A stretch of 64,000 nucleotides of DNA from Aplidium turbinatum (lineage: Eukaryota > Chordata > Ascidiacea > Aplousobranchia > Polyclinidae): positions 4,725,501-4,789,500 of the forward strand of contig OU964922.1 of assembly GCA_918807975.1 (NCBI GenBank). Direction: 5' to 3'. The notes below the pieces were generated by a model, which was not told where the DNA came from, ran no database searches, and saw only the letters and a list, made by a program, of their open reading frames with translations. The position numbers and the translations under genes were made by a program. Of the stretch, positions 55,888-64,000 are shown one piece after another (position 1 is the stretch's first letter; every line of letters starts with the position of its first letter).

Positions 55888-55936
55888 ACTCAAACGTTAT
55901 TCGACACGTAGCCTACGTGTGTCTCATCAGGAATGA
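55888..55936 (-). ncRNA. Degenerate hammerhead candidate
   Basis: In reverse complement: ATTC, CTGATGA, a stem GACAC...GTGTC with an ACGTAGGCTAC loop, GAA, an extra T, AAC/GTT, T, then GAGT pairing with ATTC. All parts are present except the spacing after GAA. A related copy near 50425-50530 lacks the CTGATGA core. Confidence 0.45.
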
Positions 55937-56119
55937 CTTAATAATCTGCAATATGCATAAAATAAAAATTGTAAGATAAATTTGACTACGCTAATATTAC
56001 TGTGACGACACTCCTTACTGAAAAGCACAAACAGAACAAGTGATACAAGAATGATTACGAGTAAATTATACGGTGGGAAACAGATTCCATGAGGTGTAAA
56101 CTGCAGGCATGTAACAAAC

Positions 56120-57282
56120 AATTAGAACACACACAAAGGAAACGATGAGCCACAGGCGAATAATTGCCGGTTGAGAGACGGATTATTACGTTTAATTCTT
56201 AAGGCTTCCATGTTCTAAGTCTGAAATTCAGATCTGTCTCGAGAGATGATTTTAAATTGGTTGATCGAGACATTGTCAGTGCACGTTTTACAAGAGGCGG
56301 TGTGTGTTATGTTATCGCTTTAAGTTGTATCGTAATTTACGTTGTTGCTGATTACTTTGTTGCTGATTGCTTTGTTGCTACGTTGCCTTAAGTTCCTTTG
56401 TCGCTTTTACTGGTGTGTTTATGTTTAGTCTGATTTCAGTTTGCAGTTTATGTCTCAGTCTTTTAGCAGAATAAACTTCTTCATAGAGGAATTGTAGATG
56501 ATTTCACTACATTTTATTTCGCTAAAAAAAGTATGGATTTGAAAGACTTGCGCCCTAGACTCTTAACTGCGGACCCGCAAAGTAAAGACGCTAAACGACA
56601 ATGGGTGCATTGGTACAAGTCTTTTACAATTTATGTAGAAAAGCTCGGAGAAGTTTCAGCTGAAGACAAGTTGAATTGGCTTATAAATCACATAGACGCT
56701 TCAATATATGAACTGGTGTGTGAGACAACAAGTTATGATGAAGCTATCGAACAGCTGAAGCGCCTTTTTGAAAAGGTTTCTAACCCCATGTTTTCTCGAT
56801 TTGTTTTAAAAACTAGGAAGCAGAAGCCAGATGAATCATTAGACGAGTACATGCAGACCCTAAAACGATTGAGCCTCTCCTGTGACTTTCGGGTCGTATC
56901 GGCAATTGCGCATAAAGAGGAAGCTATTCGTGACGCGTTTATCGCTGGGATTTCGTCAAATAACATTAAACAACGCTTGCCAGAGGACAAAACTGCTTCG
57001 CTACAATTATTTCAAAGTGAAGACCTACTTGAATTGTGGAATCGAGTTCCAAAGGAAAAGTATCCCAACTTGAAAACCAATGCCCAGAAAAACGCCTCTG
57101 TATTTGGATCAACTTACGTATGTGACGCACTTTTCAGAAAAATGATCAGAATCAAAAATAAAGATTGCAATCGGTTGACCGATGACCACCTCAAGCAGCT
57201 ACTGCATACTGCATCCTCTGCAATTGCGCCTCGCTTTGACAAACTTGTTAAAGCTCAAAGCCAATGCCAAGTTGAACATTAA
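56120..57282 (+). mobile_element. Fossil LTR-element leader and gag fragment joined to a hAT tail
   Basis: A leader with a polyadenylation-like AATAAAC (near 56470) precedes one frame (56533-57282). Its first two thirds read like a Ty3/Gypsy-type Gag (WLINHIDASIYELVCETT, DESLDEYMQTLKRLSLSC). Its last third reads like the C-terminal dimerisation part of ZBED/FAM200-type hAT transposases (FGSTYVCDALFRKM, NRLTDDHLKQLLHTASS). It appears to be an LTR-element piece inserted into, or fused with, a hAT. No Pol follows, so the LTR part is a fragment. Confidence 0.68.
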
Positions 57283-57438
57283 ATTGATTTGTGTTATTTT
57301 TCTTGTTAGTGTTGCTATTCGTTGGTAGCCTATATGCTTTCATGCTTTAAAATTTTCGTAATAATTACTTGAATGTTTTCATTCGGCTCCATACGTACTC
57401 TGAAGTTTGAAATTCGGCCCCGTCACCAAAAAAGGTTG

Positions 57439-57455
57439 GGAACCACTGCTTTAGA
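57439..57455 (+). repeat. Right end of a hAT element
   Basis: AGGTTGGGAACCACTG, the inverse of CAGTGGTTCCCAACCT, directly 3' of the hAT-like coding tail. The matching left end was not found, so this hAT is truncated. Confidence 0.7.
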
Positions 57456-57939
57456 CAATAAATTTTTTAGACTATTCCAGTAGCCTATTAGGTTATACAG
57501 ATAAAACTCAGATAAAGGTGGTATTAACTAAGTAGGGCGTACTCCACTGCATAGCGATTCAAGTTCGCTTTCCTGCAACGCAGGATAAAGATATAAAATC
57601 AAGACATTGGTTTCATCGTGTATTGCGAGCCTCATGTTTGCAAAACAGATCAAGCAATTATCAGCTAATTAAGACTCAGATTGCAAGAAAAGCTATAAAA
57701 CCTAAGGCAAATCTTCAATTTTTTCTGGGGTAGCATGCCTCCAGACTCTTTAGAAAGGCTATGACCCTCCCTCCATTGCATGCCTATATAAATCAACCAG
57801 GATTCGCCACGGGCCCTTGCATGGTAGGCTATGTGAATTTAGCGACTCCACAAAGCAGAACTGTAGTATTTTTAATACTCTTAGTTTCTGGTGTGGGTTT
57901 TGTTGGTCTGTCCCCAGTCTTGATGTTTTCAGTGTTAGC

Positions 57940-58463
57940 CAGTGATGTACGCGCATACAAAAAATATTGACGCCGTCAGCGTAAACGCAAACGTTCGAAA
58001 AACCATACGCCGCATGCGTCAACGCAACTTGTAAAAAAAGTTGGTGGCGTCAGCGTCAGCGCATACACTAGCGTAAACTCATTTTGTTTGATAGGTGCCA
58101 AACATTCACACGATATAAACCACTCGAAACAAGCAAGTTTTATTTTGAATTTCCACGAAGAAACACAAGCATCTGAAAATGTTCATCTGACATTTTGCTG
58201 CGTTTTGGTTTCAATATGTCTTTGCCCATTGAAAACATTCTTTCAACTGCAGCGCTGGAAGGTATTGGCGTGTTGTAGCGAAAAAAATACATTAAAAAGT
58301 ATGCGTTGACGCTATGCGCTAAAAAAACCGCGAAAACTTTACTGCATAGCCTCAAGCGACAACTAACCTATCCAAAAAAATGTGGCCGCAAGCGTTAGCG
58401 CAAACAAAAAGTCTACGCCGCAAGTCTACGGCGTAGAATTTGCGGCGTATACGTACATCTCTG
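57940..58463 (-). mobile_element. hAT element, 524 bp, with transposase tail
   Basis: Ends CAGTGATGTACGCGCATAC and GTATACGTACATCTCTG; perfect duplication GTGTTAGC (57932-57939 and 58464-58471). The minus frame 58140-58355 reads TPIPSSAAVERMFSMGKDIL then SDEHFQMLVFLRGN, the C-terminal hAT dimerisation region. An internal-deletion derivative. Confidence 0.92.
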
Positions 58464-58544
58464 GTGTTAGCTAACTGTTGTTGGTTACTTTTGAGATGGA
58501 TACGGCTTTTGTTAGATATTAGGTTGGCCGAAACATATTATGCT

Positions 58545-58765
58545 TTGATTGATTGAATCTGATTGAAACTTTATCCTCGGACTGGAAAAGTTTTTTGCAG
58601 TGCTTATAATTCTGGCAGTTTCATTTACTTGAGAGGCTTTGAGTCACTGACGCAGGCCCGGTCAGCAAGATTGACAGAGTGAAGTTTCCGATTGTTAAAG
58701 GCTTGTATCCGGGAATTATTCCATCCATTAGATGCCGCTGAATAGAGAGCAGTCCTTAAAGTGCA
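58545..58765 (-). mobile_element. tRNA-headed SINE, copy 2 (head missing)
   Basis: Reverse complement of the family at 11714-12040: TTGACAGAGTGAAGTTTC, AGGCCCGGTCAGCAAG and TCCTCGGACTGGAAAAG match copy 3 closely. It stops short of the tRNA head. Confidence 0.8.
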
Positions 58766-60467
58766 ACTGCACGATGACTTTGACCGCACTTTATCTGAAA
58801 GAGCATGTTTCGATCTATAAATACCAACCTCGCCCTTACTTTTTAAGGCTATATTTATCTCAATAAAAAATATCAAAACTACGGTTTTCCACGCGCTTAT
58901 ATTTTGGCCAGTGCCTGCAATGGAGGATTGCATTGCGCAACACGCGGATTATGACGTCAGTTGGAGTCAGACTGAAGCGACAATCGCTTTTGCAAGTCCT
59001 TTAGTTGTGTTTGTCATAGAGGAGGAAGGTTTTTTTCGCTGCTTCGATCTTGTTGCACGTGCTTTTTATGTGAAAGCAGGTAGTATAGCCTCTTTGCAAT
59101 CTCGAGTTTGAAAATAAGCCAGGTCTGTTGACTTATCTATTGAAATTGTTGGTTAAGGACAGACCAAAGCTGTCATAGGCCTATGCGAGGTAAGGTACGG
59201 TAGGCTACGTCTTAACCAATGTTATGTGACATTCTTGTAAGCTTCAATTCTTTCGTTCAAATATATCTCTACAAACTTTTAAATCAAAACATTTCTCTTG
59301 CAACTTCGTTTTTTAGACTATTATAGTTCTGAGCCAAACATTTAAAATGGTGAAAATTTGCTCTATCTGTCACACAAAATTGGTTTCTGCTGCCAAGATG
59401 ACATTTTTTTCCTTCCCCAACGATGAACGTTTGCGAATTAAGTGGTGCAAGTTTGCCCATCAAGTCCATAAATGGAATGGACCCTTCTCTACCAGTGTTA
59501 TCTGCTCAAATCACTTTCTTGAGCAGGATTTTAAAAATTATTTTGAAGTTAATACAGTATGGGAATTTGCAAACGTTACATTCTGAAGAAATCTGCTGTT
59601 CCCAAGCCCGCAACCAGGGAGGGCATTGGGGGCATTTGCCCCCCCGAAATTTTTTGAAAAAATTTTCAGCGTTCTATGCAGTATGAAGTGTAGCCTACTA
59701 TGAATAGACGTACGTCGTACACGTACAGCCATACTGTAGAGTGTAGACCATAGTTGTAGCCAGGGGGGGGGGGAGAGAAAGGAGCCATGGCCCCCCCAAA
59801 TTTTCAAAGCTTGAATTCTGAAGTTGAGCGCTTTGTTGAAAATATAATAAAATTTGTAGAAATTTATAACGTTTTCCAAGACATTTGGCTATGAACACCA
59901 CAAGGACTTGTTTTAGACCAGTGGTTCTCAACTTTTTTTCTTTCGTGGCCCATTTTTGTTTGCATAAAAGTTCTGTGGCCCATTCAGTTTTTATGTAAGA
60001 AAAAATTTACAAAACAGGTTTATAAACGAAAGCAGCAGAACATTGCCTTTGGAATGTTGCTGGAATCCCCTTGTTGAATCCTGGCGCTGACGCTTCACAG
60101 TATCTTCTTTTCATTAAAAAAAATTCACATCTTCATCTTTCTCCTTGTAATTTGGATGACTAAGAATCTTACAACATAATACGCATTGACCTTTTTCTTC
60201 TCTCTTATCAAAAATTGATGTAGGCTGCATACTGAATGTAATTTTTATCAAACTTAAAACTTCAAATACTGTATTGTCAATTCCTCCCCAAAATAATCTA
60301 CAAACAAAATGCTGCACGTACAAAAACGCGGATCTGCAGATAAAGATGGCTTAACTGTAACCACAAAGTAGTAGTCTATTACATCATACAGTGTTGTAAA
60401 AACTGAGTTGATGTAAAACTGTACTGTATAAGTTATTTTGGCAGCCGATTGTAGCATCGAATAGACA

Positions 60468-60514
60468 GCGATAGACACGTGTTTCGCCCATGAGGCTGGG
60501 CTCATCAGTATCGC
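60468..60514 (-). ncRNA. Type I hammerhead ribozyme, array copy 1
   Basis: Read on the minus strand: stem I GCGATA pairs with TATCGC (6 bp); CTGATGA core; stem II GCCC-AGCCTCAT-GGGC (4 bp); GAA; stem III ACAC/GTGT (4 bp, no loop, self-complementary); GTC cleavage triplet with the cut between 60474 and 60473. Every conserved nucleotide is present. A loopless, palindromic stem III suggests it works as a dimer. Confidence 0.92.
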
Positions 60515-60797
60515 ACCGTATTCTTGCCACTTGAGTAATCGACCGCCGCTTTACCAGTCAGTTTAACTCTTATCTTTGTGGAAAGAAAGAGCTAACAAAA
60601 CCAGCAGGTGCCAGGGGTAGGTCAATGTGAAGAAAGGCGTTCTTCCCGGCTATCAGCACAAGGCTGATTACTCACTAGCACAGCGAGCTGCAGTGACGCT
60701 TCGCTAACCAGAACGGTGTAGCTTCCACGCCAGCCATTGAGACCTCCAATTAAACGTTTAAGTTATTTTGGCAGCCGATTGTAGCATCGAATAGACA

Positions 60798-60844
60798 GCG
60801 ATAGACACGTGTTTCGCCCATGAGGCTGGGCTCATCAGTATCGC
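60798..60844 (-). ncRNA. Type I hammerhead ribozyme, array copy 2
   Basis: Identical to copy 1, exactly 330 bp further on. Cleavage at both copies would release a 330-nt monomer RNA with ends suited to circularisation. Confidence 0.92.
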
Positions 60845-61127
60845 ACCGTATTCTTGCCACTTGAGTAATCGACCGCCGCTTTACCAGTCAGTTTAACTCT
60901 TATCTTTGTGGAAAGAAAGAGCTAACAAAACCAGCAGGTGCCAGGGGTAGGTCAATGTGAAGAAAGGCGTTCTTCCCGGCTATCAGCACAAGGCTGATTA
61001 CTCACTAGCACAGCGAGCTGCAGTGACGCTTCGCTAACCAGAACGGTGTAGCTTCCACGCCAGCCATTGAGACCTCCAATTAAACGTTTAAGTTATTTTG
61101 GCAGCCGATTGTAGCATCGAATAGACA

Positions 61128-61174
61128 GCGATAGACACGTGTTTCGCCCATGAGGCTGGGCTCATCAGTATCGC
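61128..61174 (-). ncRNA. Type I hammerhead ribozyme, array copy 3
   Basis: Same 47-nt sequence, 330 bp after copy 2, just before the scrambled junction. Confidence 0.92.
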
Positions 61175-61544
61175 ACCGTATTCTATCGCTGTGTCTATCG
61201 TGTCTATCGCTGTCTATCGCTGCTGGTTTTGTTATCACGTGTCTAAACACGTGTCTATCGCTGTCTATTCGATGCTACAATCGGCTGCCAAAATAACTTA
61301 AACGTTTAATTGGAGGTCTCAATGGCTGGCGTGGAAGCTACACCGTTCTGGTTAGCGAAGCGTCACTGCAGCTCGCTGTGCTAGTGAGTAATCAGCCTTG
61401 TGCTGATAGCCGGGAAGAACGCCTTTCTTCACATTGACCTACCCCTGGCACCTGCTGGTTTTGTTAGCTCTTTCTTTCCACAAAGATAAGAGTTAAACTG
61501 ACTGGTAAAGCGGCGGTCGATTACTCAAGTGGCAAGAATACGGT

Positions 61545-61591
61545 GCGATACTGATGAGCCCAGCCTCATGGGCGAAACACGTGTCTATCGC
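61545..61591 (+). ncRNA. Type I hammerhead ribozyme, inverted array copy
   Basis: The same ribozyme on the plus strand: GCGATA, CTGATGA (61551-61557), stem II, GAA, ACAC/GTGT, GTC (cut between 61585 and 61586), TATCGC. Another copy near 61247 keeps only the 3' half. Confidence 0.92.
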
Positions 61592-62794
61592 TGTCTATTC
61601 GATGCTACAATCGGCTGCCAAAATAACTTAAACGTTTAATTGGAGGTCTCAATGGCTGGCGTGGAAGCTACACCGTTCTGGTTAGCGAAGCGTCACTGCA
61701 GCTCGCTGTGCTAGTGAGTAATCAGCCTTGTGCTGATAGCCGGGAAGAACGCCTTTCTTCACACTGTACTGTATGTTGCAATAATTAGATAGAATGATGA
61801 TTGCCACTTCCACTTTGTAGCTAAAAACAGCAGCATCATTCATTGTAACTGAACAAACACACAAGTGTAAAATTGACTATAGTGACAAAAATGAAACAAA
61901 ATGTTTCAATAAATCTTTCAATTTTTAATATATGTCTGTGGCCCACCTCAAAATGCTTCTATGGCCCACCAGTGAGCCATGGCCCACTGGTTGAGAACCG
62001 CTGTTTTAGACACACAGAAAGACACCAATAAATTTTGCAAATCGTAAATCGCGCAAAATTACTCGATTTGCGTTTCTTTTAACTAATTTGTGGAAGCAAT
62101 TTCAGAATGGCTTACTCTGTTGGGTTTTTGTGTAGCTGAGTTTTTGGTGTTCTCTAATTTTATCCGCAGATTTTGCCCGTTCGTGTGTAAGAGCTACCTT
62201 TAATAAGTTAATAGCTGTTTATCTGCTAATAAATTTCATACAAATATTATCCTAAAAGTGTTTCCAGAAAGCGCTATAATCCATTATTTGAGTGTAATTT
62301 TGCAATAAATTTCCGGGAGAGCATGCCCCCGGACCCCCCTAGAATACGCGTGCGTTCGGCACGCTCTCACCCCCACCAGTTTCATTGCTTCCCCTTGCTC
62401 AACCCACCAGGATACGCCACTGCACATCAGGTGGCGATGTCTTAAATCAAACACTTTGTCGTTCTCTTCAATTCATCAAATATTTGGCCCCTCCAATTTT
62501 TTTTTCCTGGCTACGCCACTGGTGTAGACTATCGAAACCGAAAGTAGGCTACGCTGGTTGGAAGCCATGCTAACGATTTTGTTTGTGGACATTAACATAA
62601 AAATGTCACAATGCATCATTTTAATGTTTGTTTTTTGATAAAAATTAAATGCCCCCCCCCGAAAATATTTGCTGGTTGCGGGCCTGGTGTTCCCACCATA
62701 AAATGTAGCCCACTTCTACGTCTGATGCTTCTGCTTCTAAGCTGGATAGAGATCATCGAATGCATAAGCGGAAAATAGTAAAGGTTTTGTGGTA

Positions 62795-62865
62795 AAGGTA
62801 GGGATATTGGACTTAGGGGATCCGAAGCTTATCCGTTTTTTCATTTATTCCGTCCAACTGAAGGG
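62795..62865 (+). repeat. Dispersed GTAGGGA...CTTATCCG repeat, copy 3
   Basis: GTAGGGATATTGG then GATCCGAAGCTTATCCG, like 34372-34445 and the reverse complement of 47640-47745. Confidence 0.5.
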
Positions 62866-63089
62866 CATGCCTAAATCGTGGTGTGCTCGTTTTTAGTTTG
62901 GTTTAAGCTGGTAGGTTATGGATATGGAAGACAAAGTTGTGACTAGTGTCAGTCTGTCAGATAGGCTAGACCGAGCAGATTTTTAATTTTCAAAATTCTG
63001 TTGATTGGGTGAAGTGTCAATCTGCTATTGCCTGGAGTGGTCATTTTCTAGGCCTTAGGGTACCAGTACGGTATGTTTGTATGTTGAAG

Positions 63090-63350
63090 GGTTGATTGAT
63101 TGAATCTTTATCCTCGGACTGGGAAAGCTTCTTGCAGAGCTTAATCCTGGCAGTTTCGCATACTTGTAGAGGCTTTAAATCACTGACTCAGGCCCGGTCA
63201 CCGAGATTGACAGAGTGAAGTTTCCGATTGTTGAAGTCTTATTGCCGGGGAACTATTCCATCCATCAGATGCCGCTGAATGGAGAGCAATCCTTAACGTG
63301 CGTTGCTCAAGCGCACACCCCGAGAGTCGAACCAGCGCCGCTTGATCTTG
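63090..63350 (-). mobile_element. tRNA-headed SINE, copy 3
   Basis: Reverse complement of the 11714 family, including the tRNA-like B box (GAGTCGAACCAGCG read as CGCTGGTTCGACTC) and the body; the 3' end has a TGATTGA repeat at 63093. The A-box side beyond 63340 is poorly preserved. Confidence 0.82.
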
Positions 63351-63469
63351 AAATAGTTAATTTCATTATAAACTGACGGTCCAAGTTTATTCATAATAAA
63401 AACATACTTGAGTTTAGTACTAATCAGCTGGAAGCAGCGAATGACCAATGAGATTAGTAGGCTAACACT

Positions 63470-63595
63470 GGGGGAGCAAGTCTTTTAGGCGCAGACAGTT
63501 AGGCGCCGGTCATATAGACGCGCACACTGTGGCGTCTGGATATTTAGGTGCGGAGCACTGTGGCGCCCGTTTATTTATAGGTGCTATTCCTAGTA
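63470..63595. repeat. TTAGGCGC-type short repeats
   Basis: TTTTAGGCGC, GTTAGGCGCC, TGTGGCGTC, TTTAGGTGCG and TGTGGCGCC occur at short intervals. Possibly a MITE end; no partner found. Confidence 0.4.
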
Positions 63596-63628
63596 AAGTC
63601 TGCAGATTGTATCAGCTTGACAGGTAGG

Positions 63629-63750
63629 ACAATGCTTTTCACACAAAATGTTATATTGAACTAAAAAATATGTCATGGCTTCCGTGAGTGAAGCTGCTTA
63701 TGCCGGCAATGCTTTTCCCACAAAATGTTATATTGAACAGAAAAATATAT
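63629..63750 (+). repeat. Tandem duplication of a 40-bp AT-rich segment
   Basis: CAATGCTTTTCACACAAAAT and CAATGCTTTTCCCACAAAAT, each followed by GTTATATTGAAC and AAAAATAT, about 76 bp apart. No coding potential. Confidence 0.8.
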
Positions 63751-64000
63751 TGTATTTTAATGCGCGTGTTTGGCATTTATTTGTTGTTAGTCCAGGTTTG
63801 CGTCGGCGAAAGTTTTATCAATAAATTATTCAAGTTTTCGAACATTACTGAGTTCACTGTTAGTTAAGTCAAATAATAACTACACTAAACATCAGTAAAA
63901 AATATACCGGTACAGTAGCCTATATTCAAGCGGGTGGTAGGCTTGAGTGAAGAGTAACTTAGTTTTCTGTCAGAACCCTGACTAGGTTGAATAACGAGCA

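Larger units (their letters stand above)
60430..61762. repeat. 330-bp hammerhead repeat array (retrozyme-like), partly inverted
   Basis: Minus-oriented units begin at 60431 and 60761, with a partial unit from 61091 to about 61183. A scrambled 100-bp junction of CTATCGCTGT repeats follows, then plus-oriented units: a partial, a full one at 61300-61629 and a partial to 61762. Arms 60627-61141 and 61248-61762 are inverted copies (positions add to 122389). The whole is flanked by ACTGTACTGTAT (60418-60429 and 61763-61774), a 12-bp duplication. Full units each hold one hammerhead. The layout (short tandem units, one ribozyme each, target duplication) matches animal retrozymes. Confidence 0.88.
59919..62003. 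mobile_element. Inner hAT element of the nest
   Basis: Ends CAGTGGTTCTCAACTTTTTT and GGTTGAGAACCGCTG; perfect duplication TTTTAGAC (59911-59918 and 62004-62011). Both ends carry GTGGCCCA-type inner repeats. It contains the hammerhead array. Confidence 0.92.
59749..62521. mobile_element. Middle hAT element of the nest
   Basis: Ends CATAGTTGTAGCCAGGGGGG and CCTGGCTACGCCACTG; perfect duplication GTGTAGAC (59741-59748 and 62522-62529). The right end is the same CAGTGGCGTAGC type as the 205-bp element at 51560. Its own length without the inner insertion is about 680 bp. Confidence 0.88.
59605..62687. mobile_element. Outer hAT element of the nest
   Basis: Ends AGCCCGCAACCAG and CTGGTTGCGGGCCTGG with an 8-bp duplication TGTTCCCA (59597-59604 and 62688-62695). 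The left tip has lost two or three bases. Without the nested insertions it is only about 310 bp (59605-59748 plus 62522-62687), so it is a MITE. Confidence 0.85.
59347..62790 (+). pseudogene. THAP-domain gene split by nested hAT elements
   Basis: The frame at 59347 reads MVKICSICHTKLVSAAKMTF, FPNDERLRIKWCKFAH and STSVICSNHFLEQDF: the C2CH zinc finger of THAP proteins (CxxC ... CxxH), complete except for its end. In another frame YILKKSAVP (to 59604) continues across the 3.08 kb insertion into PTIKCSP (62688 on), which supplies the AVPTI motif that closes THAP domains. It is either a host THAP gene or a P-type transposase exon. A frame change before the insertion suggests it was already decaying. 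Confidence 0.72.

Overview
The window is AT-rich, intron-rich and very repeat-dense eukaryotic DNA. It reads as an invertebrate animal genome. A marine deuterostome, perhaps a tunicate, would fit, but that is inference and not proven here. There is no sign of bacterial gene organisation.

Backbone. One host gene fills most of the window on the minus strand (about 55.4 kb down to 9.9 kb). Nineteen exons could be read by eye, with matching splice phases throughout, giving about 838 codons. In protein order they encode a von Willebrand factor A (VWA) domain with a complete MIDAS metal site, a Ser/Thr/Pro-rich linker, a hormone-receptor-like cysteine module, a GAIN domain with a GPS cleavage motif, and a seven-helix adhesion-GPCR membrane domain through TM7. 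The signal-peptide exon lies to the right of the exons found, and the C-terminal tail exon lies left of 9.9 kb or outside the window. The introns are packed with mobile DNA, which explains the roughly 45 kb length.

Layout from left to right. 0-6.7 kb: a piggyBac transposon (minus) split by a 5.6 kb long-TIR DNA transposon, which itself carries a LINE. 6.9-8.3 kb: a hAT MITE and a telomere-like TTAGGG array. 8.9-9.6 kb: the 3' end of a second piggyBac. 9.9-30.7 kb: host exons for the linker through TM7, separated by LINE and SINE pieces, hAT elements and a 961-bp DNA element. 30.6-31.7 kb: an inverted duplication containing one host exon. 31.7-34.4 kb: a reverse-transcriptase/GIY-YIG retroelement of Penelope-like type with a long open frame. 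34.6-43.95 kb: a Bel/Pao LTR element with near-identical LTRs, carrying an inserted copy of the 961-bp element. 45.2-47.3 kb: a decayed THAP/P-type transposon, interrupted by a 152-bp perfect hairpin. 49-55.4 kb: host VWA exons, with nested hAT elements and a 19-bp minisatellite. 56.1-57.5 kb: an LTR-gag fragment joined to a hAT tail. 59.3-62.8 kb: a THAP-domain reading frame split by three hAT elements nested inside each other.

Most notable. The innermost of the nested hATs holds an array of 330-bp repeats, each carrying a full type I hammerhead self-cleaving ribozyme, and the array is flanked by a 12-bp target-site duplication. This is a retrozyme-like element. At least three other hammerhead-like loci occur in the same window (45.6-45.9, 47.75/53.6 and 55.9 kb), so the region looks like a record of ribozyme-bearing retroelement activity beside a Penelope-type reverse transcriptase.
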